Below are positions 1-8,160 of a stretch of DNA of 64,000 bases, in pieces; positions within the stretch are counted from its first letter, which is position 1, and each line of letters begins with the position of its first letter. The stretch covers positions 248,001 to 312,000 of the forward strand of contig NZ_CP079218.1 in NCBI RefSeq assembly GCF_019317285.1, read 5' to 3'. The stretch comes from Pedobacter sp. D749 (GTDB taxonomy: Bacteria > Bacteroidota > Bacteroidia > Sphingobacteriales > Sphingobacteriaceae). The notes beneath the pieces are model-generated. The model saw nothing but the letters and a program-made list of their open reading frames with translations. It was not told the DNA's origin and ran no database searches. Both the position numbers and the translations under genes were made by a program.

Positions 1-1
1 G

Positions 2-2350
2 ACTGCCAATGCAAATGGCCAGGATCGATTATATACCAATGAATTCCCGCTTCAGTCAGTTCGTCTTTTAGATGGACCCTTTAAACATGCCCAGGACCTG
101 AATTTAAAAACACTGCTCGAATATGATGTCGACAGATTGTTGGCGCCTTACCTGAAGCAGGCTGGTCTGAAACCTAAAAAAAGTTCCTATGAAAACTGGG
201 ATGGTTTGGATGGCCATGTAGGAGGTCATTACCTTTCTGCACTTTCAACAACTTATGCTGCAACAGGTGATGGGGAGTGTAAAAAAAGATTGGATTATAT
301 GATTAAAGAGCTCAAAGCTTGTCAGCTTGCAAATGCCGTAAATCATCCCGGTTGGGCGATTGGATATGTTGGAGGCGTGCCTAACAGTGCTGAAATTTGG
401 TCAACTTTCAAAACAGGTGATTTTAAAGCATTCGGTAAAGCCTGGGTTCCCTGGTATAACGTTCATAAAATGTTTGCTGGCCTGCGCGACGCCTGGCTGT
501 ATTCAGCTAATGAGGATGCTAAAAAAATGTTTATAGGTTTCTGTGACTGGAGTCTTGAGATCACATCTAAATTATCTGACAAGCAAATGCAAAGCATGCT
601 AGGTACCGAACAAGGTGGGATGAATGAGGTTCTTGCAGATGCTTACCAGATTACCGGAAATAAAAAGTATTTGAATGCTGCTATGCGTTTTTCTCATCAT
701 CAGTTACTTGAGCCAATGTCGCACAGGGAAGATAACCTGAACAATAAACATGCAAATACCCAGGTGCCCAAAGCGATCGGTTTTCAGCGTATAGGCGAAT
801 TAAGTCATGCAGATAATTACAGGCAGGCCGGTCTCTTTTTTTGGGAAACCGTTTCTCATAACCGCACACTTGCTTTAGGAGGAAACAGCAGGAGAGAGTT
901 TTTTCCAAGTCCGGCTTCTGCGCCTGATTTTATCAATGATGTAGAAGGGCCGGAAAGCTGTAATACCTACAATATGTTAAAGCTTTCTGAAGGACTTTTC
1001 CGTGATCAGCCGTTTGGGAAATATATGGACTTTTATGAAAAAGCGTTATTTAACCACATTTTGTCTGCCCAACATCCCGTTCACGGTGGTTATGTTTATT
1101 TTACACCGGCACGCCCAAGGCACTATCGGGTATATTCTGCCCCAAACAAAGCGATGTGGTGTTGCGTAGGGAGCGGAATGGAGAATTATGGTAAGCTTGG
1201 GCAGGTAATTTATACCCACAGCAAAGATTCGCTTTTTCTAAACTTATTTATAGCCTCGCAGCTTGACTGGCAGAAAAAAGGTATTAAACTTGTACAAAAA
1301 ACTTCTTTTCCTGATGCTGAAAAAACCAGAATCGAGATTGAAAAGGGGAGTGCAGACTTTACCCTTATGGTAAGATATCCTGCATGGGTAAAACCAGGGG
1401 AGCTAAAAATACGGGTCAATAATAAAGAAGTAAAAAGCGATGCAGATGCCTCATCTTATGTTGGAATAAAAAGAAGCTGGAAGAAAGGAGATATAGTGGA
1501 GATTGAATTGCCTATGCATACCAGCCTGGAGCAATTGCCAAACCTGCCGATTTATAGTGCAATACTCCATGGGCCGATATTGCTTGCTGCGAAAACCGGA
1601 ACGCAGGATCTGAAAGGACTTGTAGCCGATCAGAGCCGCTGGGGACATATTGCAAGTGGCGAAAAACTGCCTGTTGATCAGGCACCGATATTGATCGCAA
1701 ACGGCGCTGAACAGGTGATCTCCAGCGTAGTACCTGAGAAAGGAAAGCCAATGGAATTCAGCTTTGCAAACCTCAAAATCATTAATCCCGCTAAGTTAGA
1801 ACTTGAGCCATTTTATAAAATCCACGATTCCCGGTATATGATGTACTGGATGACACTGAGCCAGGGCCAGTACAAGAACTATCTGGATTCCCTGCAGACT
1901 TTGGAAAAAGTAAAACTTTTACTTGAAAAAAGAACGGTAGATTTTGTAGCGCCAGGAGAACAACAGCCAGAGGTGGATCACCAGTTGCTCCAAAGCGCTT
2001 CCCAAACCGGAACTTTTTCTGACCAGTTCTGGCGTTCAGCCAATAATGGTGGATATTTTAGCTATCTGCTTGAAACCACAGGAGAAACCGATCTTAAAAT
2101 TTCGCTTAAGTATTGGGGCGCCGAATGGGGAAAGAAAGTTTTTGATATTTACATTGACGATAAAAAACTGCTGACCGTAGATAATTCAGAAAAATGGAAT
2201 ACTTCTGAATTCAAGACTGAGGAATATGCAATACCTCGTGAGTTGCTTTCAGGAAAGAAAAATATCAGGCTTCGGATTCAGACTTCGCAGGGAAATACAT
2301 CAAGTGCAATTTATTATATACGCCTGCTTAAGAATGCCGGTAATAAATAA
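2..2350 (+). CDS. GH127 family glycoside hydrolase (probable beta-L-arabinofuranosidase), 5' partial
   Basis: The frame is open from base 2 to the stop at 2350, so the gene is cut by the left edge and its start and any signal peptide are not visible; 782 residues are. GH127 enzymes are retaining beta-L-arabinofuranosidases with a zinc-bound cysteine nucleophile. Visible hallmarks are the N-terminal segment RLLDGPFKHAQDLN, the ESCNTYNML motif and the double cysteine in WCCVGSGMENYG, which match the Glu-x-Cys and Cys-Cys zinc/nucleophile set known for the family. The REFF glutamate about 20 residues before ESC is a candidate acid/base. The last 120 or so residues form a beta-rich accessory domain of the DUF6805 type. 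The stop lies 28 bp before the GH97 start, suggesting an operon. Likely role: removing arabinose from side chains of decorated xylan. Family assignment is firm; substrate is inferred. Confidence 0.9.
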   Translation, partial: TANANGQDRLYTNEFPLQSVRLLDGPFKHAQDLNLKTLLEYDVDRLLAPYLKQAGLKPKKSSYENWDGLDGHVGGHYLSALSTTYAATGDGECKKRLDYMIKELKACQLANAVNHPGWAIGYVGGVPNSAEIWSTFKTGDFKAFGKAWVPWYNVHKMFAGLRDAWLYSANEDAKKMFIGFCDWSLEITSKLSDKQMQSMLGTEQGGMNEVLADAYQITGNKKYLNAAMRFSHHQLLEPMSHREDNLNNKHANTQVPKAIGFQRIGELSHADNYRQAGLFFWETVSHNRTLALGGNSRREFFPSPASAPDFINDVEGPESCNTYNMLKLSEGLFRDQPFGKYMDFYEKALFNHILSAQHPVHGGYVYFTPARPRHYRVYSAPNKAMWCCVGSGMENYGKLGQVIYTHSKDSLFLNLFIASQLDWQKKGIKLVQKTSFPDAEKTRIEIEKGSADFTLMVRYPAWVKPGELKIRVNNKEVKSDADASSYVGIKRSWKKGDIVEIELPMHTSLEQLPNLPIYSAILHGPILLAAKTGTQDLKGLVADQSRWGHIASGEKLPVDQAPILIANGAEQVISSVVPEKGKPMEFSFANLKIINPAKLELEPFYKIHDSRYMMYWMTLSQGQYKNYLDSLQTLEKVKLLLEKRTVDFVAPGEQQPEVDHQLLQSASQTGTFSDQFWRSANNGGYFSYLLETTGETDLKISLKYWGAEWGKKVFDIYIDDKKLLTVDNSEKWNTSEFKTEEYAIPRELLSGKKNIRLRIQTSQGNTSSAIYYIRLLKNAGNK

Positions 2351-2378
2351 CCACTCCTCAAACAGAACATACTTCAAT

Positions 2379-4319
2379 ATGAAAATAACGAAAATATTAA
2401 TTGGGCTAATTGGCCTGGTCATAGGTGCGAAGGCATCTGTGGCACAAACAGACCAACAGCGTATATTTAGTCCTGATAAGAAACTGGAGCTGGTGTGTAG
2501 TCCGAAAAAATTAAGCTATACAGTTTCTTACAATGGTGAGCAGGTACTCGCTGATTCAAAGCTGGGCCTTATCCGGGAAGATGACGATTTTTCAAAGGAG
2601 CTTACTTTAATCAAAATTTCAAAACCAAGGATGGTGAGCCAGGACTATACAATGGTAAATGCGAAAAAAAGTTCCATCATTTATAAAGCCACCCAGACAA
2701 CTTTTGAATTTCGAACCAGCAAAGGGAGCCGGATGAACATTATTTTCAATATTTCTAATGATGGGATAGCATTCAGGTACGAGTTTCCAGAACAGAACAA
2801 AGACTTAAAACGAATAACAAAAGAGTCGACCAGTTTCCGGTTTTTAACCGGAACAAGGGCCTGGATGCAACCTAAAGCCGATGCGCAAACGGGGTTTGAA
2901 CACACTAATCCATCTTATGAGGCCCATTATAATATGGATATACCGGTGGGAACGCCATCAAGCAGTTCAAATGGCTGGGTGTATCCGGCTTTATTTAAAT
3001 CAGGTCAGGTTTGGATGCTCCTCACCGAAGCAGATCTGGGACGGGGCTACTGCGGAACTTCCCTTGCTCAAAAATCGGTTAATAATGAGTATTTGGTTAA
3101 TTTCCCTCAGCCAGCCGAAGGTATTCCTGGGGCCGCTATACTGCCTGAATCGGCTTTACCCTGGAAAACGCCCTGGAGAATTATGGCCATTGGCGATTTA
3201 AAGACTATTTCTGAATCAACCCTGGGAACTGATCTTGCCCAGCCAGCTATAGCAATGGATAAAGCATTTATTCAGCCCGGAAAGGCCGCATGGAGTTGGG
3301 TGCTCGAAAAAGATGCCGCAACAATCTATCCCGTGCAGAAAAAATATGTTGATTATGCGGCCAGCATGAACTGGCAATACAGTTTAATTGATGCTAACTG
3401 GGATGAAACGATTGGGTATGACTCTATTGCTGTGCTTGCCAAATATGCAAAAGAAAAACATGTTGGACTGCTCCTTTGGTACAATTCTGCAGGAAACTGG
3501 AATACCGTAAAATTTACGCCCAGAGATAAACTGTTAACTCATCAAAGCAGGATTCAGGAATTTGCCCGTTTAAAAGAAATGGGGATAAAAGGCGTGAAAA
3601 TAGATTTTTTTGCCGGAGATGGACTGTCGATGATCAATTATTATCGGGATATTTTGGAAGACGCCGCAAGTTACCAATTACTGGTTAATTTTCACGGTGC
3701 CACGCTGCCAAGGGGATTACAAAGAACCTATCCTAATTTGATGACTACTGAAGCTGTATTTGGATATGAAATGATTTCCTTTGGCCAGGATGCAGCAAAT
3801 AAGGCCCCTTCACATTCCGTGATGAGTGCAATGGTGCGAAATGTATTCGATCCAATGGATTTTACGCCAATGGTATTGTATAAAATTCCTGGAGTAAAAC
3901 GGGTAACTACGTCCGCTTTTGAACTGGCCACTTCCGTTGTTTTCCTTTCCGGCATCCAGCATTTTGCAGAAACACCTTCCGGTATGTCTCATGTTCCGGA
4001 TTTTGTTAAAACCTTCCTTATGGAATTGCCAGGCAACTGGGATGATACCCGGTTTATTGACGGTTACCCGGGACAATTTTATATCGTAGCCAGAAGAAGC
4101 GGCAAGAAATGGTATGTTTCTGGTATTAATGGCGAAAATAAACAAAGAGACTTATCGCTTAATTTAGCTTTCCTGGCGAATAAAAAAGCGAATTTGATTT
4201 TTTCAGAAGGATCTGATGAGGTTAATTTAAAATCTAAGGAAATAACAGTAGGTCACGATGGGAAATTGAGTTTAAGCTTAAAAGGGAACGATGGCTTTGT
4301 ACTGGTTTTTGAAGATTAA
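2379..4319 (+). CDS. GH97 family glycoside hydrolase, retaining-type (alpha-galactosidase-like)
   Basis: I chose ATG 2379 (646 residues) because it gives a clean signal peptide, MKITKILIGLIGLVIG...SVAQ, and avoids overlap with the GH127 gene; the frame is open further upstream. GH97 has an N-terminal beta-sandwich, a central (beta/alpha)8 barrel and a C-terminal beta domain. The barrel shows GVKIDFFAGDG, NFHGA and RTYPNLMTTEAVFGYE. In GH97 the inverting SusB-type enzymes use a glutamate base, while retaining alpha-galactosidase-type members have an aspartate nucleophile in a KxDFF context; the aspartate in KIDFF therefore points to a retaining enzyme, with the glutamate of TTEAVFG as candidate acid/base. 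Probably periplasmic, cleaving alpha-galactosyl or the stereochemically similar beta-L-arabinopyranosyl side groups. Exact substrate is not decidable from sequence. Confidence 0.9.
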   Translation: MKITKILIGLIGLVIGAKASVAQTDQQRIFSPDKKLELVCSPKKLSYTVSYNGEQVLADSKLGLIREDDDFSKELTLIKISKPRMVSQDYTMVNAKKSSIIYKATQTTFEFRTSKGSRMNIIFNISNDGIAFRYEFPEQNKDLKRITKESTSFRFLTGTRAWMQPKADAQTGFEHTNPSYEAHYNMDIPVGTPSSSSNGWVYPALFKSGQVWMLLTEADLGRGYCGTSLAQKSVNNEYLVNFPQPAEGIPGAAILPESALPWKTPWRIMAIGDLKTISESTLGTDLAQPAIAMDKAFIQPGKAAWSWVLEKDAATIYPVQKKYVDYAASMNWQYSLIDANWDETIGYDSIAVLAKYAKEKHVGLLLWYNSAGNWNTVKFTPRDKLLTHQSRIQEFARLKEMGIKGVKIDFFAGDGLSMINYYRDILEDAASYQLLVNFHGATLPRGLQRTYPNLMTTEAVFGYEMISFGQDAANKAPSHSVMSAMVRNVFDPMDFTPMVLYKIPGVKRVTTSAFELATSVVFLSGIQHFAETPSGMSHVPDFVKTFLMELPGNWDDTRFIDGYPGQFYIVARRSGKKWYVSGINGENKQRDLSLNLAFLANKKANLIFSEGSDEVNLKSKEITVGHDGKLSLSLKGNDGFVLVFED

Positions 4320-4354
4320 TCGAACCCTTAAGCATGTGATGAGATATGAGGAAG

Positions 4355-4572
4355 TGTTTTGACAGACTCCAATAGAAAAATCGTCATTGCGAGGCACGAA
4401 GCAATCTTAAAGCACACGCTAGTAGCGATCGTTGTAAGATTGCTTCGTCGGCTGAAAAGCCTTCTCGCAATGACGATTCCTCACAGTCTACAGTTCGTTA
4501 AAAATCCTCCTGTCCATTCATCTTGATTTTTATAAAATAAATTATCCCTCAGGATAACATTCTTTATTATAG
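4355..4572. repeat. REP-like palindrome plus a repeat-element right-end remnant
   Basis: This lies between the convergent GH97 and GH67 genes. Bases 4382-4475 form a nested inverted repeat: CGTCATTGCGAG (4382-4393) pairs with CTCGCAATGACG (4464-4475), and GAAGCAATCTTA (4398-4409) pairs with TAAGATTGCTTC (4435-4446). Longer versions occur at 29629-29777 and 41060-41208, and a degenerate one at 31442-31557. Bases 4500-4560 resemble the right-end module of the elements ending at 11408 and 29890. The hairpins could act as a bidirectional transcription stop or RNA stabiliser for the convergent genes; that is inference. Confidence 0.75.
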
Positions 4573-4589
4573 TACAGACGCTATATTCT

Positions 4590-6647
4590 CTAATTGTAAT
4601 CCCTGCTTTTAGTTAATTCCTTCAGCGATTGAAGATCATGTACAGGGCGCTCAATGTCAAATGGAATCTCCCTTTTACTAAACTGCTGAAAGTACAGCAG
4701 ACAGGCATCTTTCCATATTTGTGCATCTCTCGACTGGGTTCTAAGTTTCGACTGTACTTCCTGAAACCGTTCCTTGTCTATTGCACCGTCCATTCTATCC
4801 CAGTCTTTTTGAAAAGACCTTACCTTATTAACACCCCGGTCATAACGAATACAGAGCTCAGTCCATAAATCATTTCCACTTTTTAATCGGTAAGACCATG
4901 GCACGTGGTGAAACCAGAGCAGATACATTTCCGGGCAGCTGGAGAGGTTATTAAAGGTTGAACTCAATGGCTCATGGTATTGGTCAACCGCATCACTTCC
5001 GTTACGGGTTCTGTCAAAACCAATTCCCTGCTCGTCCGCTTTATGGTAATATACTGAAGTCCAGTCCGCACGGATTTTATCATTAGAAAACCATGGCGCG
5101 GGTCCGTAATGGTGACCTTCCGCAAAAATATGGTGTAAACCCAGTGGCATCATATAATCAACGGCTGCATCTCTGCTTTCCATCATCATCCCCTGAACAG
5201 TTTTAGCAAATTTAGCGTCGGTCTTTTTTTCTTTTGAATCAAGAAAGGTTTGTTTAATCCATTCTGCAGCAATTACTTTGCTTTCAAGTTTATTATTCCA
5301 TGCCAGTCTCCCAAATGCGTACCAGTTGGCTTGCGCAAAGGTGTGTCCGGTCCAGTTTACATCATTACCAATGTTAGCCACTCCAGCAATGGCGGTAAAA
5401 TCAGTTTTGCTTAGTGAGCCATCGGTGCAGGCGGCAACAGTGCTGCCCTTCCCATATTGATAGGTATCACTATTTAAACACTCTTCCCATAATGTAGAAA
5501 GGAAAACAAGTTGCTTCGAGCCACCCAGGTACTCTTGGGTAATTTGAAATTCAGGCATAACGGGCGTTTTTGTCATTCCTCCAAATAAGGGACTGAAAGG
5601 TTCCCTTGGCTGGAAATCGAGTGGGCCATTTTTTACCTGTAAAATTACATTCTTCCTGAACGCTCCATCCAGCGGTAAAAATTCTTTATAAGCTTGTTTG
5701 GTTCTGTCCTCGGGAGATGGATTGTAAACAAAGGCACGCCACATCACAATCCCTCCGAAGGGTTCCAGCGCATCTGCCATCATATTGGCACCATCTACAT
5801 GGGTTCTGCCATAATCCTGTGGTCCTGGTTGTCCTTCACTGTTTGCCTTCACCAGAAATCCTCCAAAATCAGGTATGAGGGCGTAAATTTCCTTTACTTT
5901 ATCTTTCCACCATTGTTGAACCTGAGGATCTAACGGATCTGCTTTTTTTAATTTGCCTATAAGCACAGGCGAAGAAAAATTGACTGATAAATAAGTTTTT
6001 ATCCCGTAAGGGCGTAAACGCTCAGCAATCGCACGTACTTTCTCTAAATAAGGTTTAGAGAGGATTTTGGCAGAAGCATTGACATTGTTTAAAACCGAAC
6101 CATTAATGCCGATAGATGCATTTGCCCTTGCGTAAGCTGTCCATTTTTCTTTATCCTGTTCTGTAATACTCAATCCATTTTCTTTTTCTCCCCAGAATAT
6201 TGAACGACCAGCATAACCTCTTTCGATGCTGCCGTCAAGGTTATCCCAATGGTTCAGGATTCTTCTGGAGTAGGAAGGGTTTGAAACGAACCTTCGGTTA
6301 GTAACGCCAAGATATTGACTTCTGAGCAGCTCGTAAGCGCCGTACAATAAACCCAGTTCTGTCCTGGCACTTATTGCAGATTCTTCCAGCTGAAATCCAT
6401 CACCTTTAATTGCCGGATTGTCGCTAATCCTGAGGTTTAGAACCATATCCGGTTTTCCGCGCCAGCCTCTTTTAAGCTCAGCTATGGCGACATCTACCAC
6501 AGGCGAGTGACCAGGGCCGGAAACGGTGACTTTAATATTGGAATTGCCTCTCAGCCACAGGGCCTGGCCATCCTCTGCTTTCAATAGCGTTGAACCACCT
6601 AATACCAACAATGCGATGATAATCAATTTATTTATATGTGCTTTCAT
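4590..6647 (-). CDS. GH67 alpha-glucuronidase
   Basis: The start at 6647 gives a 685-residue protein with signal peptide MKAHINKLIIIALLVLGGS; the frame extends seven codons further upstream. GH67 enzymes invert and release 4-O-methyl-glucuronic acid from the non-reducing terminal xylose of xylo-oligosaccharides. The catalytic set is present: Glu271 in KANSEGQPGP (acid), Asp344 in NGPLDFQ and Glu372 in ITQEYLGG (base pair). Their spacing, 73 and 28 residues, equals that of the characterised Cellvibrio japonicus enzyme (E292, D365, E393). It is the last gene of a reverse GH3-GH43-GH67 block, 84 bp after GH43. Probably periplasmic, working on oligosaccharides made by GH10, and complementing GH115 in the same locus. 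Confidence 0.95.
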   Translation of the reverse strand: MKAHINKLIIIALLVLGGSTLLKAEDGQALWLRGNSNIKVTVSGPGHSPVVDVAIAELKRGWRGKPDMVLNLRISDNPAIKGDGFQLEESAISARTELGLLYGAYELLRSQYLGVTNRRFVSNPSYSRRILNHWDNLDGSIERGYAGRSIFWGEKENGLSITEQDKEKWTAYARANASIGINGSVLNNVNASAKILSKPYLEKVRAIAERLRPYGIKTYLSVNFSSPVLIGKLKKADPLDPQVQQWWKDKVKEIYALIPDFGGFLVKANSEGQPGPQDYGRTHVDGANMMADALEPFGGIVMWRAFVYNPSPEDRTKQAYKEFLPLDGAFRKNVILQVKNGPLDFQPREPFSPLFGGMTKTPVMPEFQITQEYLGGSKQLVFLSTLWEECLNSDTYQYGKGSTVAACTDGSLSKTDFTAIAGVANIGNDVNWTGHTFAQANWYAFGRLAWNNKLESKVIAAEWIKQTFLDSKEKKTDAKFAKTVQGMMMESRDAAVDYMMPLGLHHIFAEGHHYGPAPWFSNDKIRADWTSVYYHKADEQGIGFDRTRNGSDAVDQYHEPLSSTFNNLSSCPEMYLLWFHHVPWSYRLKSGNDLWTELCIRYDRGVNKVRSFQKDWDRMDGAIDKERFQEVQSKLRTQSRDAQIWKDACLLYFQQFSKREIPFDIERPVHDLQSLKELTKSRDYN

Positions 6648-6731
6648 TTTCCTGTTTTGATAATGCAAAGTTTATGCTGATAAAACCTTTAAGGCACAGC
6701 ATCACCATTCCAAATTCATTATTCTGTTAGT

Positions 6732-8111
6732 TTATCGTTGCTGAAAACTCCACCAGTCTATATCTAAAAACGCAGATGGGTTTGAGCTGGTTACCAAAAG
6801 ATAAATATCAATTTTGCCTTTTACCTCCCCGGTTTTCACCGATAAAGTTTGTAAGCCACTTTCGTCTTTTTTCGAAGATACCATTTTTGCGATTTGCTTT
6901 CCTGTTATACTTCCAATGCGCACTTCCAGACTTGAGCCTGAAGAAAGTCCGCTCAATCTGGCACTAAAGGATTTAGGTCCCTTTTTTCCAAAGTCGACAC
7001 CCTGAATTTTAATCCAGGCATTATTCTTTAATCCGGTAACCAGCATCCCGCCGTCGTCATTGTTTTTAGTGGTAACTCCGTTTTGATCCTGCAACATTTC
7101 AGCCTGATTGCGCTCATAAGGATTTACTGCGCCAATTTGTGTTACGCCGTTTTCAGTATAAACCACCTGGGCAATTGTTCCATCAGCATTATAATTCAAT
7201 TCTTCTATGGCCAGGTTTCGTTTGTAAACCGGAGGAATGCCTTTTTTAATAGCGACAACCCTGTTATGATAGGCATGGTACCACTTTCCTTTAAATTCAA
7301 ATATGCCGTGGTGATTATTGTTATTGTTTTTGGGTGGTTGTGCGCCGATAACACCTTTATAAGTGAATCCGGTCGTTGGACTTTTACTCATCATATAATC
7401 AATCCTCATTTCGGCTTTCGGGTTTGAGGAATAGGAGAAATAATAATTTCCATTACGTTTATGCATCCATGAAGCTTCAAAAAAGGCAGGTACATGAAAA
7501 GAAGTTGCCTGACCATTTACGCTAATCATATCATTATTTAGCTTTATTACCCGCATATTATCTTCACCATTGCCTCCAAAATATAAATAGGCCTGTCCAT
7601 CATCATCTAAAAAGGCCATTGGATCAAACAACCACATATTTTTTGCAGGCTGTACACCAGGGGTTTCATTATCAATTAACTTTTTGCCCAATGCATCTTT
7701 GAATGGACCAGTTGGAGAGGAAGCTGTGGCTACACCAATCCCTGATCCGCCATTACCAAAATAAAGATAAATTTTACCATTTCTGGCGATAACTGAGGGT
7801 GCCCAGGTTCTATTGGCCCAGGTTACATCTCTTGGCGCCTCAAACACTACACCGTGATCCGTCCAGTTTTTCATATCACTGCTTGAAATACAAACAATCG
7901 ATTTCATTTTATAGCCACTATCTTTATCATCCGAATTGTCATCATCGTTGGATGCGTATAAGTAAACTCTTCCATTATAGACCAGTGTAGCGGGATCTGC
8001 CAGGTGCCGGTGGCTGGCAATATGATCATCGGCAAAGGAATTTTTTGCCAACGTGAACAACAAACAAAACAGGAGTGCGAGTTTAAAGTATTTTTGGTTT
8101 AGTTCTTTCAT
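6732..8111 (-). CDS. GH43 glycosidase with C-terminal CBM6-like domain (xylosidase/arabinofuranosidase)
   Basis: A protein of 459 residues with a signal peptide ending near SFADD. The five-bladed GH43 propeller carries the expected acidic triad: Asp39 in HLADP (base), Asp163 in LFDPMAF (pKa modulator) and Glu212 in FFEASW (acid). Roughly residues 335-459 form a beta-sandwich resembling CBM6, ending in DIDWWSFQ, which probably binds xylan or xylo-oligosaccharides. The domain order fits family members active on arabinoxylan as alpha-L-arabinofuranosidase or beta-xylosidase. It sits between GH3 (49 bp upstream) and GH67 (84 bp downstream) on the same strand and is probably co-transcribed. The catalytic family is clear; the split between arabinose and xylose specificity is not. 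Confidence 0.9.
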   Translation of the reverse strand: MKELNQKYFKLALLFCLLFTLAKNSFADDHIASHRHLADPATLVYNGRVYLYASNDDDNSDDKDSGYKMKSIVCISSSDMKNWTDHGVVFEAPRDVTWANRTWAPSVIARNGKIYLYFGNGGSGIGVATASSPTGPFKDALGKKLIDNETPGVQPAKNMWLFDPMAFLDDDGQAYLYFGGNGEDNMRVIKLNNDMISVNGQATSFHVPAFFEASWMHKRNGNYYFSYSSNPKAEMRIDYMMSKSPTTGFTYKGVIGAQPPKNNNNNHHGIFEFKGKWYHAYHNRVVAIKKGIPPVYKRNLAIEELNYNADGTIAQVVYTENGVTQIGAVNPYERNQAEMLQDQNGVTTKNNDDGGMLVTGLKNNAWIKIQGVDFGKKGPKSFSARLSGLSSGSSLEVRIGSITGKQIAKMVSSKKDESGLQTLSVKTGEVKGKIDIYLLVTSSNPSAFLDIDWWSFQQR

Positions 8112-8160
8112 TAAAGTTGTTTCTAAGGTGTTGTCGATTATTTTATTGCGGTACTTAAGT

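Noticed and set aside
2226..2378. Upstream extension of the GH97 reading frame overlapping GH127
   Set aside because: It would overlap GH127 by more than 120 bp and bury the obvious signal peptide; ATG 2379 is better.
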